Assembly (NCBI GenBank): GCA_038233215.1
Contig: JBBSML010000026.1
Location: 1-35,700 of the forward strand
Length of the DNA stretch: 35,700 nt
Reading direction: 5' to 3'
DNA from: JACDBZ01 sp038233215
Lineage (GTDB): Bacteria; Chloroflexota; Limnocylindria; QHBO01
Part shown: positions 1 to 7,317 of the stretch, one piece after another
How positions within the stretch are numbered: the first letter of the stretch is position 1
Layout of the letters: every line of letters begins with the position of its first letter
Notes under the pieces: generated by a model
What the model was told of the DNA's origin: nothing
The model's database searches: none
The model's input: the letters and a program-made list of their open reading frames with translations, nothing else
Position numbers and translations under genes: made by a program

Positions 1-981
1 ATTTTCTTCGGTCCCGGGTCGGTAGCGTTCCCGGCGCCCGCGGTGGCCCTCCGGGCGCAGCCCGGACGCCTCGGTTTCGCCGTCGGGGACCTCGAAGTGC
101 GGCAGGCGCAGGCCGGCGTAGTCGAGGTTGACCTCGCACTGCTCGGCGATGAGCAGCGTGTTGTCCATGGCGTCCGGCAGCTCGCCGTTGAAGAGGCGGC
201 GCATCTGGGCCGCTGACTTCAGGTAAAACTCGTTGTTCTCGAACCGCATCCGCCCCGGCGTGTCCACGTTGCTGGCGGTCTGGATGCAGACCAGGAGGTC
301 GTGCGCCTCGTACTGGTCGGGGCTTGTGTAGTGCGTGTCGTTCGTCGCAACCAGCGGCAGGTTATTCCGTCGCGCCAGCTCGACGAGCTGCGGATGGAGC
401 CGTCGCTGGTCGTCGATCCCGTGCTCCTGAACCTCGATGAAGAAGTTCCCATCGCCCAGGATGTCCCGATACTCGTTCGCTGCCCTGGCCGCCGCGGCTT
501 CGTCGCCCTGGCCCAGGCGCTTGAGCACCTCCCCGCCAAGGCAGGCGGATGTGCCGATGAGGCCCTTGCTGTGCCGGGCCAGCAGCTCCTTGTCGATCCG
601 CGGCTTGTAGTAGTAGCCCTCGAGGTGCGAGGCAGTGGTCAGAGCCAGCAGGTTCCTGTAACCGACATCGTCCTTGGCCAGCAGGATCATGTGGTGGTAG
701 TCCGCGTCCTGCTTGCCTTCCTTGTCGGTCATGCCGCGGGGGGCGACGTAAGCCTCGATACCGATGATCGGCTTGATCCCCGCCTGCTTGGCGGCGGCGT
801 AAAACGGAATGACCCCGTACATGCTCCCGTGGTCGGTCAGCGCCAGCGCCGGCATACCCTGCTCGGCCACCCGCTTCGTCATCTCGCCGATGCGGCTCAG
901 CCCGTCGAGCAGGCTGAACTCGGAGTGGACGTGCAGGTGGACGAAGGACTCGGGGCTCGGGTCAGGGGTTCGCTGGGTCAC
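1..981 (-). CDS. dnaE: DNA polymerase III alpha subunit, N-terminal part (partial)
   Basis: Catalytic subunit of the replicative DNA polymerase. The visible 327 codons hold the N-terminal PHP domain: the HLHVHSEFSLLDG block at about residues 15-27, a TDHGSMYG block near residue 50, then IEVQEHG and NDTHY typical of the PHP metal site, and the FYLKS linker towards the palm. The gene reads leftwards and runs off the window, so thumb, palm and OB domains are not seen. The start is a GTG at 981. A -10-like TAGCAT (988-993) lies exactly 6 nt upstream, so the mRNA is probably leaderless. The last 15 or so visible codons (nearest position 1) match the family less well than the rest; this may be ordinary divergence or poor sequence at the edge. 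Identification is strong. Confidence 0.95.
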   Translation of the reverse strand, partial: MTQRTPDPSPESFVHLHVHSEFSLLDGLSRIGEMTKRVAEQGMPALALTDHGSMYGVIPFYAAAKQAGIKPIIGIEAYVAPRGMTDKEGKQDADYHHMILLAKDDVGYRNLLALTTASHLEGYYYKPRIDKELLARHSKGLIGTSACLGGEVLKRLGQGDEAAAARAANEYRDILGDGNFFIEVQEHGIDDQRRLHPQLVELARRNNLPLVATNDTHYTSPDQYEAHDLLVCIQTASNVDTPGRMRFENNEFYLKSAAQMRRLFNGELPDAMDNTLLIAEQCEVNLDYAGLRLPHFEVPDGETEASGLRPEGHRGRRERYRPGTEEN

Positions 982-987
982 GGACCG

Positions 988-993
988 ATGCTA
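988..993 (-). promoter_or_regulatory. -10 box, leaderless promoter of dnaE
   Basis: Read on the minus strand the sequence is TAGCAT, then cggtcc, then the GTG start. The same 14-nt string GGTAGCATCGGTCC stands before the unrelated alcohol dehydrogenase gene whose ATG is at 33170, which supports a real promoter and not chance. No Shine-Dalgarno sequence can fit in between. Confidence 0.55.
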
Positions 994-1107
994 CCGGTAC
1001 CCGGCACCGGCTGGGGCCGCCTTCCGCAAGCGAGTCAGTCATTTCGCGGGCGGCTTCTCCGCGGCGGCGTCTCCGCGCCGGGTCCCGCCATTGTCACCGG
1101 ATATATC

Positions 1108-1130
1108 ACTAACGCTATATCGGCTGACGG
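1108..1130. repeat. Intergenic repeat R1, copy 1
   Basis: Core ACTAACGCTATATCGGCTGACGG in the gap between dnaE and the next gene, quoted as two parts: ACTAACGCTATATC and GGCTGACGG. It matches the cores at 3973-3996 and 5704-5726 (consensus TAAYGCYATATCNGCTG, then RYGG). This copy is the shortest and most divergent. The rest of 982-1261 shows no gene. Confidence 0.45.
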
Positions 1131-1261
1131 GAGGAAGAAGCCTTCCAGGGATCGTTGCGAGCGCCGCCTTCAGCCGAGCGGTTCGGCCAGTCCGATGATG
1201 ATGCTCTCGGGGCCCGGACGTAGCAGAGCCGATAGGCTTCCTGACCCGCCGATGAGGAAGA

Positions 1262-1930
1262 TCAGGCGGTCTCGTCCGACTCGGGTGTCGGGGCTCCGTC
1301 GGGCCAGGCAGCGATGCAGACCTTGTTGCCGGCCCGATCCGCGAGGATCCACGCGCCCGGTGCCCCGGAGTCGTCGACGACTCGCCCCCCGGCGGCAAGG
1401 GCCGCCTGCATCCGTGCCTCGGCATGGTCGCGCGCGACCGAGACGTCGACGTGCATGGCGTGGCGCAGCGGTTTCGCCGGGTCGAGGTCCTGCATCCAGA
1501 CCGTGGAGCCCTGGCCGAGCGGATCGATCGCGTTGTCGTCGGCCATCGGCGCGTAGCCGAGGACGGCGCGCCAGAAGCCAAGGTCGATCGTCTCGGGCCT
1601 GGCAGCGACGGCCAGCTGGACCTCCTGGACAGCGCCCCGGTCAGCGGTGGCGCCGCTCTCGCGGGCCAGGGCAGAAATGACCCGCGCCACCTCGACGTGC
1701 CGCTGCTCCGTGCCCCACATCTCGCGGGTGAGCTTCACCGTCAGGCAGTCGGAGGCAACGGTCAGCAGGGTCCGCGGCTCGAGGCCAGGCACCTCCGCCA
1801 CCGCCGCCGCCAGCCGCGCCGCCTCCTGAAGGGACCCAACGCTGAAAACGGCCGTCGGACCGCCGTGGAGGATCACCCAGTCTTCGACACCGTCGGCGGA
1901 GAGGAACTCACGCCACCCCTGTTCGCTCAT
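1262..1930 (-). CDS. Pterin dehydratase-like domain fused to VOC domain
   Basis: A 222-residue two-domain protein. Residues 1-95 look like 4a-hydroxytetrahydrobiopterin dehydratase (PCD), with the 'FSVGSLQEAARL' helix and the 'RHVEVARVISALARE' helix. Residues about 105-215 are a VOC/glyoxalase-like half with 'FWRAVLGY' and 'ILADRAGNKVCIAAW'. This fusion is known from actinobacterial-type proteins. The His-His-Pro region normally catalytic in PCD (EANHHPDV type) is replaced by VPGLEPRTLL, so the PCD half probably does not dehydrate pterins and may only bind a ligand or make the dimer. The ATG at 1930 has TACAGT (1938-1943) 7 nt upstream, suggesting a leaderless mRNA. A GTG at 1939 is an alternative start. 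The substrate is unknown. Confidence 0.75.
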   Translation of the reverse strand: MSEQGWREFLSADGVEDWVILHGGPTAVFSVGSLQEAARLAAAVAEVPGLEPRTLLTVASDCLTVKLTREMWGTEQRHVEVARVISALARESGATADRGAVQEVQLAVAARPETIDLGFWRAVLGYAPMADDNAIDPLGQGSTVWMQDLDPAKPLRHAMHVDVSVARDHAEARMQAALAAGGRVVDDSGAPGAWILADRAGNKVCIAAWPDGAPTPESDETA

Positions 1931-2021
1931 GCCGGCCACTGTAGCGCTCGCCGGCGTGAACCTGTCGTCTCCCCGGTACCGAGGACCACGCTGTGAGAGC
2001 CACTCCGCTCGCCTGACTCAG

Positions 2022-2664
2022 TCACTTCACGACGCGGTACTTGAGGTGCGCAACCCCCGGGTGCCTCAACAACTCGGAGCTCCTCGATCTTCAGATTCGG
2101 GCCGACTCCGGCAAAGAGGCGCTCGCCGCCGCCCAAGAGGATGGGCACGACGTGCAGGTCCAGCTCGTCGACCAGTCCAGCGGCCAGATACTGGTTGATG
2201 ATGTCGGCGCCGCCGCCAATGACGACATCCTTGTCCACCGGAGACTTGCCTCGCATGCTCCAGCGCTGACTGGATGCCGTCGGTGACGAAGGTGAACGTC
2301 GTGTCCGAGAGGGTCAGCGGCTCCCGCTCGTGGTGGGTGAGGACGAAGACCGGCTTGTGGAACGGCGGGTCCTCACCCCACCAGCCCTGCCACGGATCGT
2401 CGCTCCAGGGGCCGCGGCCCGGCGGGCCGAACTTGCCCCGACCCATGATCTCGGCGCCGACGTTCGCGTTCTCCTCGTCGAAGACGACACCGCTGACGCC
2501 CTCCTCGCCGCCCTCCAACCCGTGGGGCTGGCGCCAGGCTCTGAGCCCCAGCACCCAGTCGTGAAGCCGTTCGCCGCCCTCTCCGAGGGCGTTCTCTGGC
2601 TCTGGTGGGGGCCGGCTACGTAGCCGTCCAGCGAAGTCGAGATGTGCGCCCGTACCTTGCTCAT
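2022..2664 (-). pseudogene. Frameshifted RibD_C / dihydrofolate reductase-like protein
   Basis: The family is NADPH-dependent reductases of the RibD C-terminal/DHFR-like fold. The coding signal runs through three frames: 'MSKVRAHISTSLDGYVAGP' (start 2664), then 'GVVFDEENANVGAEIMGRGKFG', then 'DKDVVIGGGADIINQYLAAG', and finally 'VAHLKYRVVK' and a stop at 2022. This needs one base loss near 2593-2602, one gain near 2255-2260 and one extra G in the C-run at 2054-2058. The net length (643 nt) agrees with +1. All typical family blocks are present in order, so the decay, if real, is recent. Because one shift lies in a homopolymer, sequencing error is possible, but the intact genes around it argue against generally poor sequence. 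Confidence 0.75.
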
Positions 2665-2704
2665 GCCACTAGAGACCGCTCCTTGTCGGGAAACTCATCG
2701 GGGG

Positions 2705-3691
2705 TCACTCGAAGGTGATGACGACCTTGCCGCGGGCGTGGCCGTCCTCGACCCAGCGAAGCGCCTCGACCACCTGATCAAGCGGATAGCGCCGATCGAT
2801 AACCGGCTTGAGCTTTCCGGCGGCGATCAGCTCCTTCAGGGTGTCGACGTCCGGGCGGTGCATCGGCTTCCACCAGATCAGGAGCCCAGACCACTTGTCG
2901 CCGAACCGCGACATCACCAGGCTGCCGCCCAAGGCCGCGACGATCGTGCCGGTGTCGCCGCCCATCGTGAGGTAGACCCCATGCGGCTTCAGGACTCGCC
3001 GCACGGCGCGAATCGGATAGTGGGCGTCGACCGCCACGATCCAGTCGTACGGCTCCCCCGCCTTCGTGTAGTCGGCCGTCTCGTAATCGATGACGTGGTC
3101 GGCGCCGAGCGATCGCACGAAGTCGAGCTTGTCACCGCTGGCAACGCCGGTCACCTCGGCACCCATGGCCTTCGCGATCTGGACGGCGAACGGGCCGACG
3201 TTGCCCGACGCCCCGTCGATGAGCACCATGTCCCCCGGCTTGAACGTTCGCCCGTCGCGCATTCGCATCCCCTGGAGCGCCAGGACGGCTGAGTGCGGCA
3301 GCGTGGCGGACTCCTCGAACGACATGCCGGCCGGGATCGGCTCGAAGGCTTTCTCCCGCACGCAGACGTACTCGGCGAAGGCTCCAAACCGTCCGGCGGC
3401 GAACAGGTCGGTCATGACCTCGTCACCGGGCTTGAAGCGCGTCACGCCCGGCCCGACCGCTTCGACCACGCCGGCCGCGTCGATGCCGACCTCGTGACTT
3501 CTCGGCGCGCGAATGCCCGTGAAGAGACGCATGAACCCCGGCTTCGGCTTCAGACCATCGAGGTCCGCCCGGTTGACGGATGCAGCACGCACGCGCACGA
3601 GCACCTGGTCGTCTGACGGCGTCGGTCTGTCGACCTCCCGGATCTCGACAACCTCGGGTCCACCGTACCGGTCGTGATACGCCGCCTTCAT
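2705..3691 (-). CDS. Zinc-free MDR family NAD(P)-dependent oxidoreductase
   Basis: A 328-residue medium-chain dehydrogenase/reductase of the quinone oxidoreductase type, which reduces carbonyl or enone substrates with NAD(P)H. It starts 'MKAAYHDRYGGPEVVEI', has the GroES-like half to about residue 120, the nucleotide-binding 'GASGNVG' at 160-166, and a C-terminal 'PLDQVVEALRWVEDGHARGKVVI' tail. The Cys cluster for structural zinc and the catalytic Cys/His pair of alcohol dehydrogenases are absent. The start at 3691 is chosen because homologues begin with MKA. An upstream ATG at 3733 would add 14 residues and sits just below a TAGGAT box, so it may be the real one. The physiological substrate cannot be told. 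Confidence 0.85.
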   Translation of the reverse strand: MKAAYHDRYGGPEVVEIREVDRPTPSDDQVLVRVRAASVNRADLDGLKPKPGFMRLFTGIRAPRSHEVGIDAAGVVEAVGPGVTRFKPGDEVMTDLFAAGRFGAFAEYVCVREKAFEPIPAGMSFEESATLPHSAVLALQGMRMRDGRTFKPGDMVLIDGASGNVGPFAVQIAKAMGAEVTGVASGDKLDFVRSLGADHVIDYETADYTKAGEPYDWIVAVDAHYPIRAVRRVLKPHGVYLTMGGDTGTIVAALGGSLVMSRFGDKWSGLLIWWKPMHRPDVDTLKELIAAGKLKPVIDRRYPLDQVVEALRWVEDGHARGKVVITFE

Positions 3692-3960
3692 CCGGTTATC
3701 CCTGCTTGGTTCGCGGGTGTCGGCATCGGCCATGTGTGAGTGGATCCTAACCGACCTGATGACGGCGCCGACGCCGTTCGGGGCTCTGTCATGGCCGGTC
3801 CGCATCGGCCTGTAACCGGGCACCTCGGGTCACGCGCCGACCGCATTGGCGCGCCTCGACCGACCATCCTCGCCAGCGCAAGGTGCGTGAAATACCGTAC
3901 CCGGGAGAGGTCTCATGAGGCTCCTCGGGCCGCCGGTTCCGCGGCCGGGGCCACGACTGT

Positions 3961-4003
3961 CAGGCGCAATTGCAGTAATGCCATATCCGCTGATGGCAGC
4001 GGA
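3961..4003. repeat. Intergenic repeat R1, copy 2
   Basis: CAGGCGCAATTGCAGTAATG followed by ccatatccgctgatggcagc. It aligns along some 42 bp with 5692-5733, with only scattered mismatches, and over its core with 1108-1130. It lies between divergent genes. Confidence 0.55.
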
Positions 4004-4113
4004 GGAGGAAGCTGCTCAGGGGCGCGTGAACCCGCCGACGACGGTTGGCAGGCCCGCCAGGCCAGCGTCGCATCGGCGCCATCGGGCTGATCCCTCGGCG
4101 AAGCGGCGGCTGG

Positions 4114-4119
4114 TATCGT
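4114..4119 (+). promoter_or_regulatory. -10 box, leaderless promoter of AraC gene
   Basis: TATCGT with exactly 6 nt to the ATG at 4126; no ribosome binding site is present. Confidence 0.5.
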
Positions 4120-4125
4120 GGGGCC

Positions 4126-4545
4126 ATGGATCGCACCGACCTGGTCCGTCTCCGGCGCGCCCGAGACCAGATGGATCGTGAGTACGCCAGTCCGCTCGAC
4201 GTGGAGGCGTTGGCTCGCACCGCCTGCATGTCGGCCGGCCACTTCTCACGGAGCTTCCGCGCCGCCTACGGAGAGACCCCGTACAGGTACCTGATGACCC
4301 GGCGCATCGAGCGCTCCATGACGCTCCTGCGGCGCGGCGACCTGTCGGTCACCGAGGTCTGCTTCGAGGTCGGCTGCTCGTCGCTGGGAACCTTCAGCAC
4401 CCGCTTCACCGAGCTCGTTGGCGAGAGCCCAAGCGCGTATCGGGCTCGGGATCACTCGTGGATGGAGCCGCTCCCCGCATGCCTGGTGCGGGCGGCGCTG
4501 CGACCGGTCAGGATTCGAGAAGCGGACCCGACAGGCACCGCGTAG
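4126..4545 (+). CDS. Small AraC/XylS-type DNA-binding regulator
   Basis: 139 residues that contain only the double helix-turn-helix DNA-binding domain of AraC regulators; the usual N-terminal ligand domain is missing. The first HTH is seen in 'LDVEALARTACMSAGHFSRS' and the second in 'SVTEVCFEVGCSSLGTFS', followed by the family's 'TRFTELVGESPSAYRAR' end. It is followed 10 bp later by a VOC gene and a DUF1801 gene. AraC-VOC-DUF1801 is a frequent neighbourhood, so it probably controls them, perhaps sensing through a partner. The start is set by ATG 4126, placed at the transcription start. Confidence 0.88.
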   Translation: MDRTDLVRLRRARDQMDREYASPLDVEALARTACMSAGHFSRSFRAAYGETPYRYLMTRRIERSMTLLRRGDLSVTEVCFEVGCSSLGTFSTRFTELVGESPSAYRARDHSWMEPLPACLVRAALRPVRIREADPTGTA

Positions 4546-4555
4546 GCTGGCATCC

Positions 4556-4975
4556 ATGGACATCCGCATTCGAGACTGCTTTCTGTCGGTGGACGATCAC
4601 GACAAGGCGATCGCCTTCTACCGCGATGCCCTGGGCTTCGAGGTCCGCAACGACGTCAGCGCATACGGCATGCGATGGGTCTCCATGGGACCGCCGTCGC
4701 AGCCCCACATCAACATCGTGCTCGAGCCTCCAGCAGCCGATCCCGGCATCTCCCCGTCGGACCGCGAGGCCATTGCCGACCTCCTCGCCAAGGGGCTGCT
4801 GCGCGGCCTGAACTTTTCGACTCCCGACCTCCAGGCGACCTTCGACCGAGTTCAGGCCCTCGGCGCCGAAGTGATCCAGGAGCCGATGGACCACGGCTAT
4901 GGCCGCGACTGCGCCTTCCGCGACCCCGCCGGGAACCAGATTCGAATCATCGAAACATCTCGCACCACAGAATGA
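4556..4975 (+). CDS. VOC family protein (glyoxalase/dioxygenase fold)
   Basis: 139 residues. A single VOC protein made of two beta-alpha-beta-beta-beta units: 'DCFLSVDDHDKAIAFYRDALGFEV' at the N-terminus and 'FRDPAGNQIRIIE' at the C-terminus, where the final Glu is the usual metal ligand. Such proteins act as dimers on small molecules (isomerase, lyase, dioxygenase or drug binding); the substrate is not predictable. It follows the AraC gene by 10 bp. A TAGGCT box (4543-4548), overlapping the AraC stop, lies 7 nt upstream of the ATG, so it may also have its own leaderless transcript. Confidence 0.88.
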   Translation: MDIRIRDCFLSVDDHDKAIAFYRDALGFEVRNDVSAYGMRWVSMGPPSQPHINIVLEPPAADPGISPSDREAIADLLAKGLLRGLNFSTPDLQATFDRVQALGAEVIQEPMDHGYGRDCAFRDPAGNQIRIIETSRTTE

Positions 4976-4986
4976 GGAGGACTCTA

Positions 4987-5457
4987 ATGACTGCCACGAA
5001 GGATTCCGCGAAGCGCACCGCCGGTCGGGACACGCCCGCCGAAGGGTGGACCGATGAGGAGCGCGCGGCCATGAAGGAGCACGCCAAGGAGTTGAAGGCG
5101 GCCGCGAAGCGCGGGGCGGCAAAGGCCGATGGTGAAGCCGACGTGGTGGCCAAGATCGCCGAGATGCCCGCCTCCGACCGCGCGATGGCCGAGCGGATCC
5201 ACGAGATCGTGAAAGCCAACGCGCCGGACCTCGTGCCGCGCACCTGGTACGGGATGCCGGCCTACGCCAAGGACGGCAAGGTGGTCTGCTTCTTCCAGGC
5301 TGCGGACAAGTTCAAGGCGCGATACGCTACGTTCGGATTCAACGACATCGCAAACCTCGATGACGGCGCCGTGTGGCCGACCTCCTGGGCGCTGACGAAA
5401 CTGACCGCCGCGGATGAGAAGCGGATCGGAGAGCTCGTGAAGAAGGCGGTCCGCTGA
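4987..5457 (+). CDS. DUF1801 / YdhG-like protein
   Basis: 156 residues with an N-terminal Lys/Ala/Glu-rich extension (about residues 1-50) ahead of a DUF1801 domain. The domain shows 'RIHEIVKANAPDLVPRTWYGMPAYAKDGKVVCFF' and 'FGFNDIANLDDGAVWPTSWALTKL', typical blocks of this uncharacterised fold. A strong GAGGAGG at 4974-4980 precedes the ATG at 4987, so unlike its upstream neighbour it is translated with a Shine-Dalgarno sequence, probably from the same transcript. Function is unknown. Confidence 0.85.
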   Translation: MTATKDSAKRTAGRDTPAEGWTDEERAAMKEHAKELKAAAKRGAAKADGEADVVAKIAEMPASDRAMAERIHEIVKANAPDLVPRTWYGMPAYAKDGKVVCFFQAADKFKARYATFGFNDIANLDDGAVWPTSWALTKLTAADEKRIGELVKKAVR

Positions 5458-5691
5458 GCACGAGGGCTACTTGCGGCGGTCCATCCACCAACGCGCCAGG
5501 CCGTTGCCGCTGCGGCAGCCGGGGCCACCCTCCCTCGTGGATCCTCGCAGCCGAGCCTAGACCCGGCCGGCCGCAACCGCCAGCGTGCCCGTCGCAGCCG
5601 ATCGTGTCGTCTCCACACGGGCTCCCATGGGCTCGGCCATCTGTTCCGGGTCAATCGGCGAGGCGATTGCGAACTCCCTGGGCCGGCGCTT

Positions 5692-5733
5692 CAGGCGGTA
5701 TGGCAGTAATGCTATATCTGCTGGCGGCAGCGG
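5692..5733. repeat. Intergenic repeat R1, copy 3
   Basis: CAGGCGGTATGGCAGTAATG followed by ctatatctgctggcggcagc. It is closest to copy 2 at 3961-4003. It lies in the 479-bp gap between the two DUF1801 genes, which otherwise holds only a possible gene remnant (5740-5922). Confidence 0.55.
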
Positions 5734-5739
5734 ACCGGT

Positions 5740-5922
5740 GACGAGACGCCCGCGCCCGTGTGCCCTTGGGACGCTCTGCGCATCGTCTCGACGAGCTGGC
5801 TCTGGCTGACTGAATCGCCAGTCACATCGAAGACTGACGATACTGGTCGTCAGTGCGTGGCCATCTCGCTCGGGGGCTTCCTGTGGGCGATGCACCTCTA
5901 CGAGCGGGACCACATCCGCTGA
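5740..5922 (+). pseudogene. Possible C-terminal gene remnant
   Basis: An open frame without a start reads 'PWDALRIVSTSWLWLTE' and ends 'ISLGGFLWAMHLYERDHIR' and a stop. The composition is protein-like (Trp, aromatic and charged residues spaced as in helices), but no family was recognised. A DinB-type tail was considered but is not convincing. It follows directly on R1 copy 3. It may equally be chance. Confidence 0.2.
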
Positions 5923-5936
5923 GCCACAATGCCCTC

Positions 5937-6314
5937 ATGCCCAAGTACGAGGACGTCGACGACTACATGGCCGGGCTGCAAGAGGATCGTCGCGTTGCGA
6001 TGGAGCAGCTCCGCAGCACCATCCGCGCGGCGGCGCCGGACGCGACCGAAGCGATCTCCTACAACATGCCGTCATTCCGTCAGGACGGTCGCTTCTTCGT
6101 CTCGTACGAGGCCTTCAAGGCTCACTACAGCCTCTTCCCGTGGAACGACGAGATGGTGGAGGAGCTCGGGGAGGAGCTGAAGCCGTACGCCGTCGGCAAG
6201 GGCACCATCCGTTTCCCCGCCGACCAGCCCATCCCGGTAGGTCTCGTCACCCGCATCATCGAGATCAGGAACCGCCAGCACGCCCAGGAATCCGACGCCC
6301 GAAAGGCGCCGTGA
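5937..6314 (+). CDS. DUF1801 family protein
   Basis: 125 residues, the compact form of DUF1801 without the N-terminal extension seen in the gene at 4987. Blocks include 'VDDYMAGLQEDRRVAMEQLRSTIRAAAPDATEAISYNMP', 'FFVSYEAFKAHYSLFPW' and 'GTIRFPADQPIPVGLVTRII', which is the signature end of the family. The ATG at 5937 lies 6 nt after CACAAT (5925-5930), a weak -10-like box consistent with a leaderless start. It is only distantly similar to the first DUF1801 gene, so this is not a fresh duplication. Function unknown. Confidence 0.88.
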   Translation: MPKYEDVDDYMAGLQEDRRVAMEQLRSTIRAAAPDATEAISYNMPSFRQDGRFFVSYEAFKAHYSLFPWNDEMVEELGEELKPYAVGKGTIRFPADQPIPVGLVTRIIEIRNRQHAQESDARKAP

Positions 6315-6329
6315 GCGAAGGGACCGGCC

Positions 6330-6494
6330 AGCGCCGGGACGCAGGTCGACGAGCCGTGCGATCGGTCGATCTCGCTGCGCAATGACAATCTCTTCTCCTG
6401 CGGCCACGCGCTGAAGTAGCCGCGATAGATGCGTATTCGCTTCGAGGATGGAACCAGCGTAGGCTCGCCCGCGTGCGTCTCCGCTGAGCGCCAC
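6330..6494 (-). pseudogene. Orphan Phd/YefM-type antitoxin remnant
   Basis: Reading leftwards from 6494, the frame gives 'SILEANTHLSRLLQRVAAGE' then 'EIVIAQRDRPIARLV', which is the DNA-binding half of Phd/YefM or VapB-type antitoxins. The toxin-binding C-terminal half and a PIN toxin are not present; downstream the frame runs antisense into the DUF1801 gene. A complete antitoxin would be about 80 residues. It is probably a relic of a lost toxin-antitoxin pair. Confidence 0.45.
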
Positions 6495-6521
6495 CGATCA
6501 GAATTCTAGGGGAGGGACGAA

Positions 6522-6905
6522 ATGGAGTCGTGGCCGCGGGGCATTGGGGCAATCACGTTGTTCGTCGAGGACCTGGACACCACGAAGCAGTTCTATCGGG
6601 AAGTCTTCGGCCTGCCGGTGACGTTCGAAGATGCCGATTCGGTCGTGTTCCAGTTCGGTGGCACGCTCATCAACCTGCTGAAGGCATCAGCGGCGCTTGA
6701 GCTCGTCGAGCCAGCGGCAGTGGCCGACCGCGAGGCTGGATCGCGCTTTCAGTTCACGATTGCGGTCGATGACGTGGATGCCACGTGCGCGGAGCTCATC
6801 AGACGTGGAGTTCAGCTCCTGAACGGCCCGATGGATCGGCCATGGGGAGTGCGTACGGCCGCCTTCCAGGATCCCGCCGGCCACATATGGGAGATCGCGA
6901 AGTAG
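6522..6905 (+). CDS. VOC family protein
   Basis: 127 residues, a single VOC domain: 'GAITLFVEDLDTTKQFYREVFGLPVTFEDADSVVFQFGG' at the start, 'FTIAVDDVDATCAELIRRGV' in the middle, and 'AAFQDPAGHIWEIAK' at the end, with the C-terminal metal-ligand Glu. A clear AGGGGAGGG about 5 nt before the ATG at 6522 marks the start. It stands alone, followed by the R2 repeat. The substrate is unknown; fosfomycin- or glyoxalase-type activity cannot be inferred from this length alone. Confidence 0.87.
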   Translation: MESWPRGIGAITLFVEDLDTTKQFYREVFGLPVTFEDADSVVFQFGGTLINLLKASAALELVEPAAVADREAGSRFQFTIAVDDVDATCAELIRRGVQLLNGPMDRPWGVRTAAFQDPAGHIWEIAK

Positions 6906-6948
6906 ATCGTCCACCTCCTGATGACCGGAGACGAGGACCTGCAGCCGC

Positions 6949-7136
6949 CTTCGGTCACTTGCCGCCATGGTGAGCATCTGTCCGCGCCGATGCGCCGGTC
7001 CCGACAATTGCCGCCGTGGTGGGCGTTGGCGGGGACATACACTCTGCGACTCCCCTACCCGAGCGAGAATCGGGCTCGCTCCGCCGAATCTACCGGCTAA
7101 TGCTCACCAAGATGGCATGTGTCCAATAGCGCGGCC
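6949..7136. repeat. Dispersed repeat R2, copy 1
   Basis: 188 bp that align along their whole length with 16388-16573. Shared landmarks in order: CTTCGGTCA, TTGCC, ATCTGTCCGCGCCGATGCGCC, TTGCCGCC, GATACACTC or CATACACTC, CGAATCTA, and CGGCTAATGCTCA. The third landmark is 21 nt and is the best-kept part. Inside each copy, 'TTGCCGSCATGGTG' occurs twice about 50 bp apart. No reading frame is shared. It fills most of the 412-bp gap between a VOC gene and the ArsR gene. Confidence 0.75.
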
Positions 7137-7281
7137 TCACGCTCAGTCGGGACGAATCGCTAGCTGCTCGGCAGACATGGCGCCGATGAACCTCACGCAG
7201 CCGGCGGTACATGCCTGAAAGGACACATCGCCTCCTGGTGCGGCCTAGGCGCGGATGATGCCATTCACGAAACGTTCGGGC

Positions 7282-7313
7282 TTGACGTCCTTGTCGTACA
7301 ACCTTATGGTTGT
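7282..7313 (+). promoter_or_regulatory. ArsR promoter with overlapping palindromic operator
   Basis: TTGACG (7282-7287), a 17-bp spacer and TATGGT (7305-7310) form a good promoter; the transcript would begin at about 7317, on or beside the ATG at 7318. A perfect 16-bp palindrome, ACAACC-TTAT-GGTTGT (7298-7313), covers the -10 box. This is the expected layout for a self-repressing ArsR protein. Confidence 0.7.
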
Positions 7314-7317
7314 ATCA

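Larger units (their letters stand above)
3692..4125. other. Intergenic region between divergent genes
   Basis: 434 bp without a credible gene. It contains R1 copy 2 (3961-4003) and the AraC promoter at its right end. A reading frame from 3915 has a GA-rich stretch before its ATG but runs straight through the R1 repeat and has no family resemblance. Confidence 0.5.

Noticed and set aside
301..1680. 459-codon plus-strand open frame
   Set aside because: It lies opposite dnaE and the PCD-VOC gene. The minus-strand products match known families over their length, while this frame has only Arg/Pro-rich sequence typical of antisense frames in GC-rich DNA.
3915..4181. 88-codon plus-strand frame with GA-rich stretch upstream
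   Set aside because: It passes through the R1 repeat and into the AraC promoter and start; no protein-like conservation is visible.
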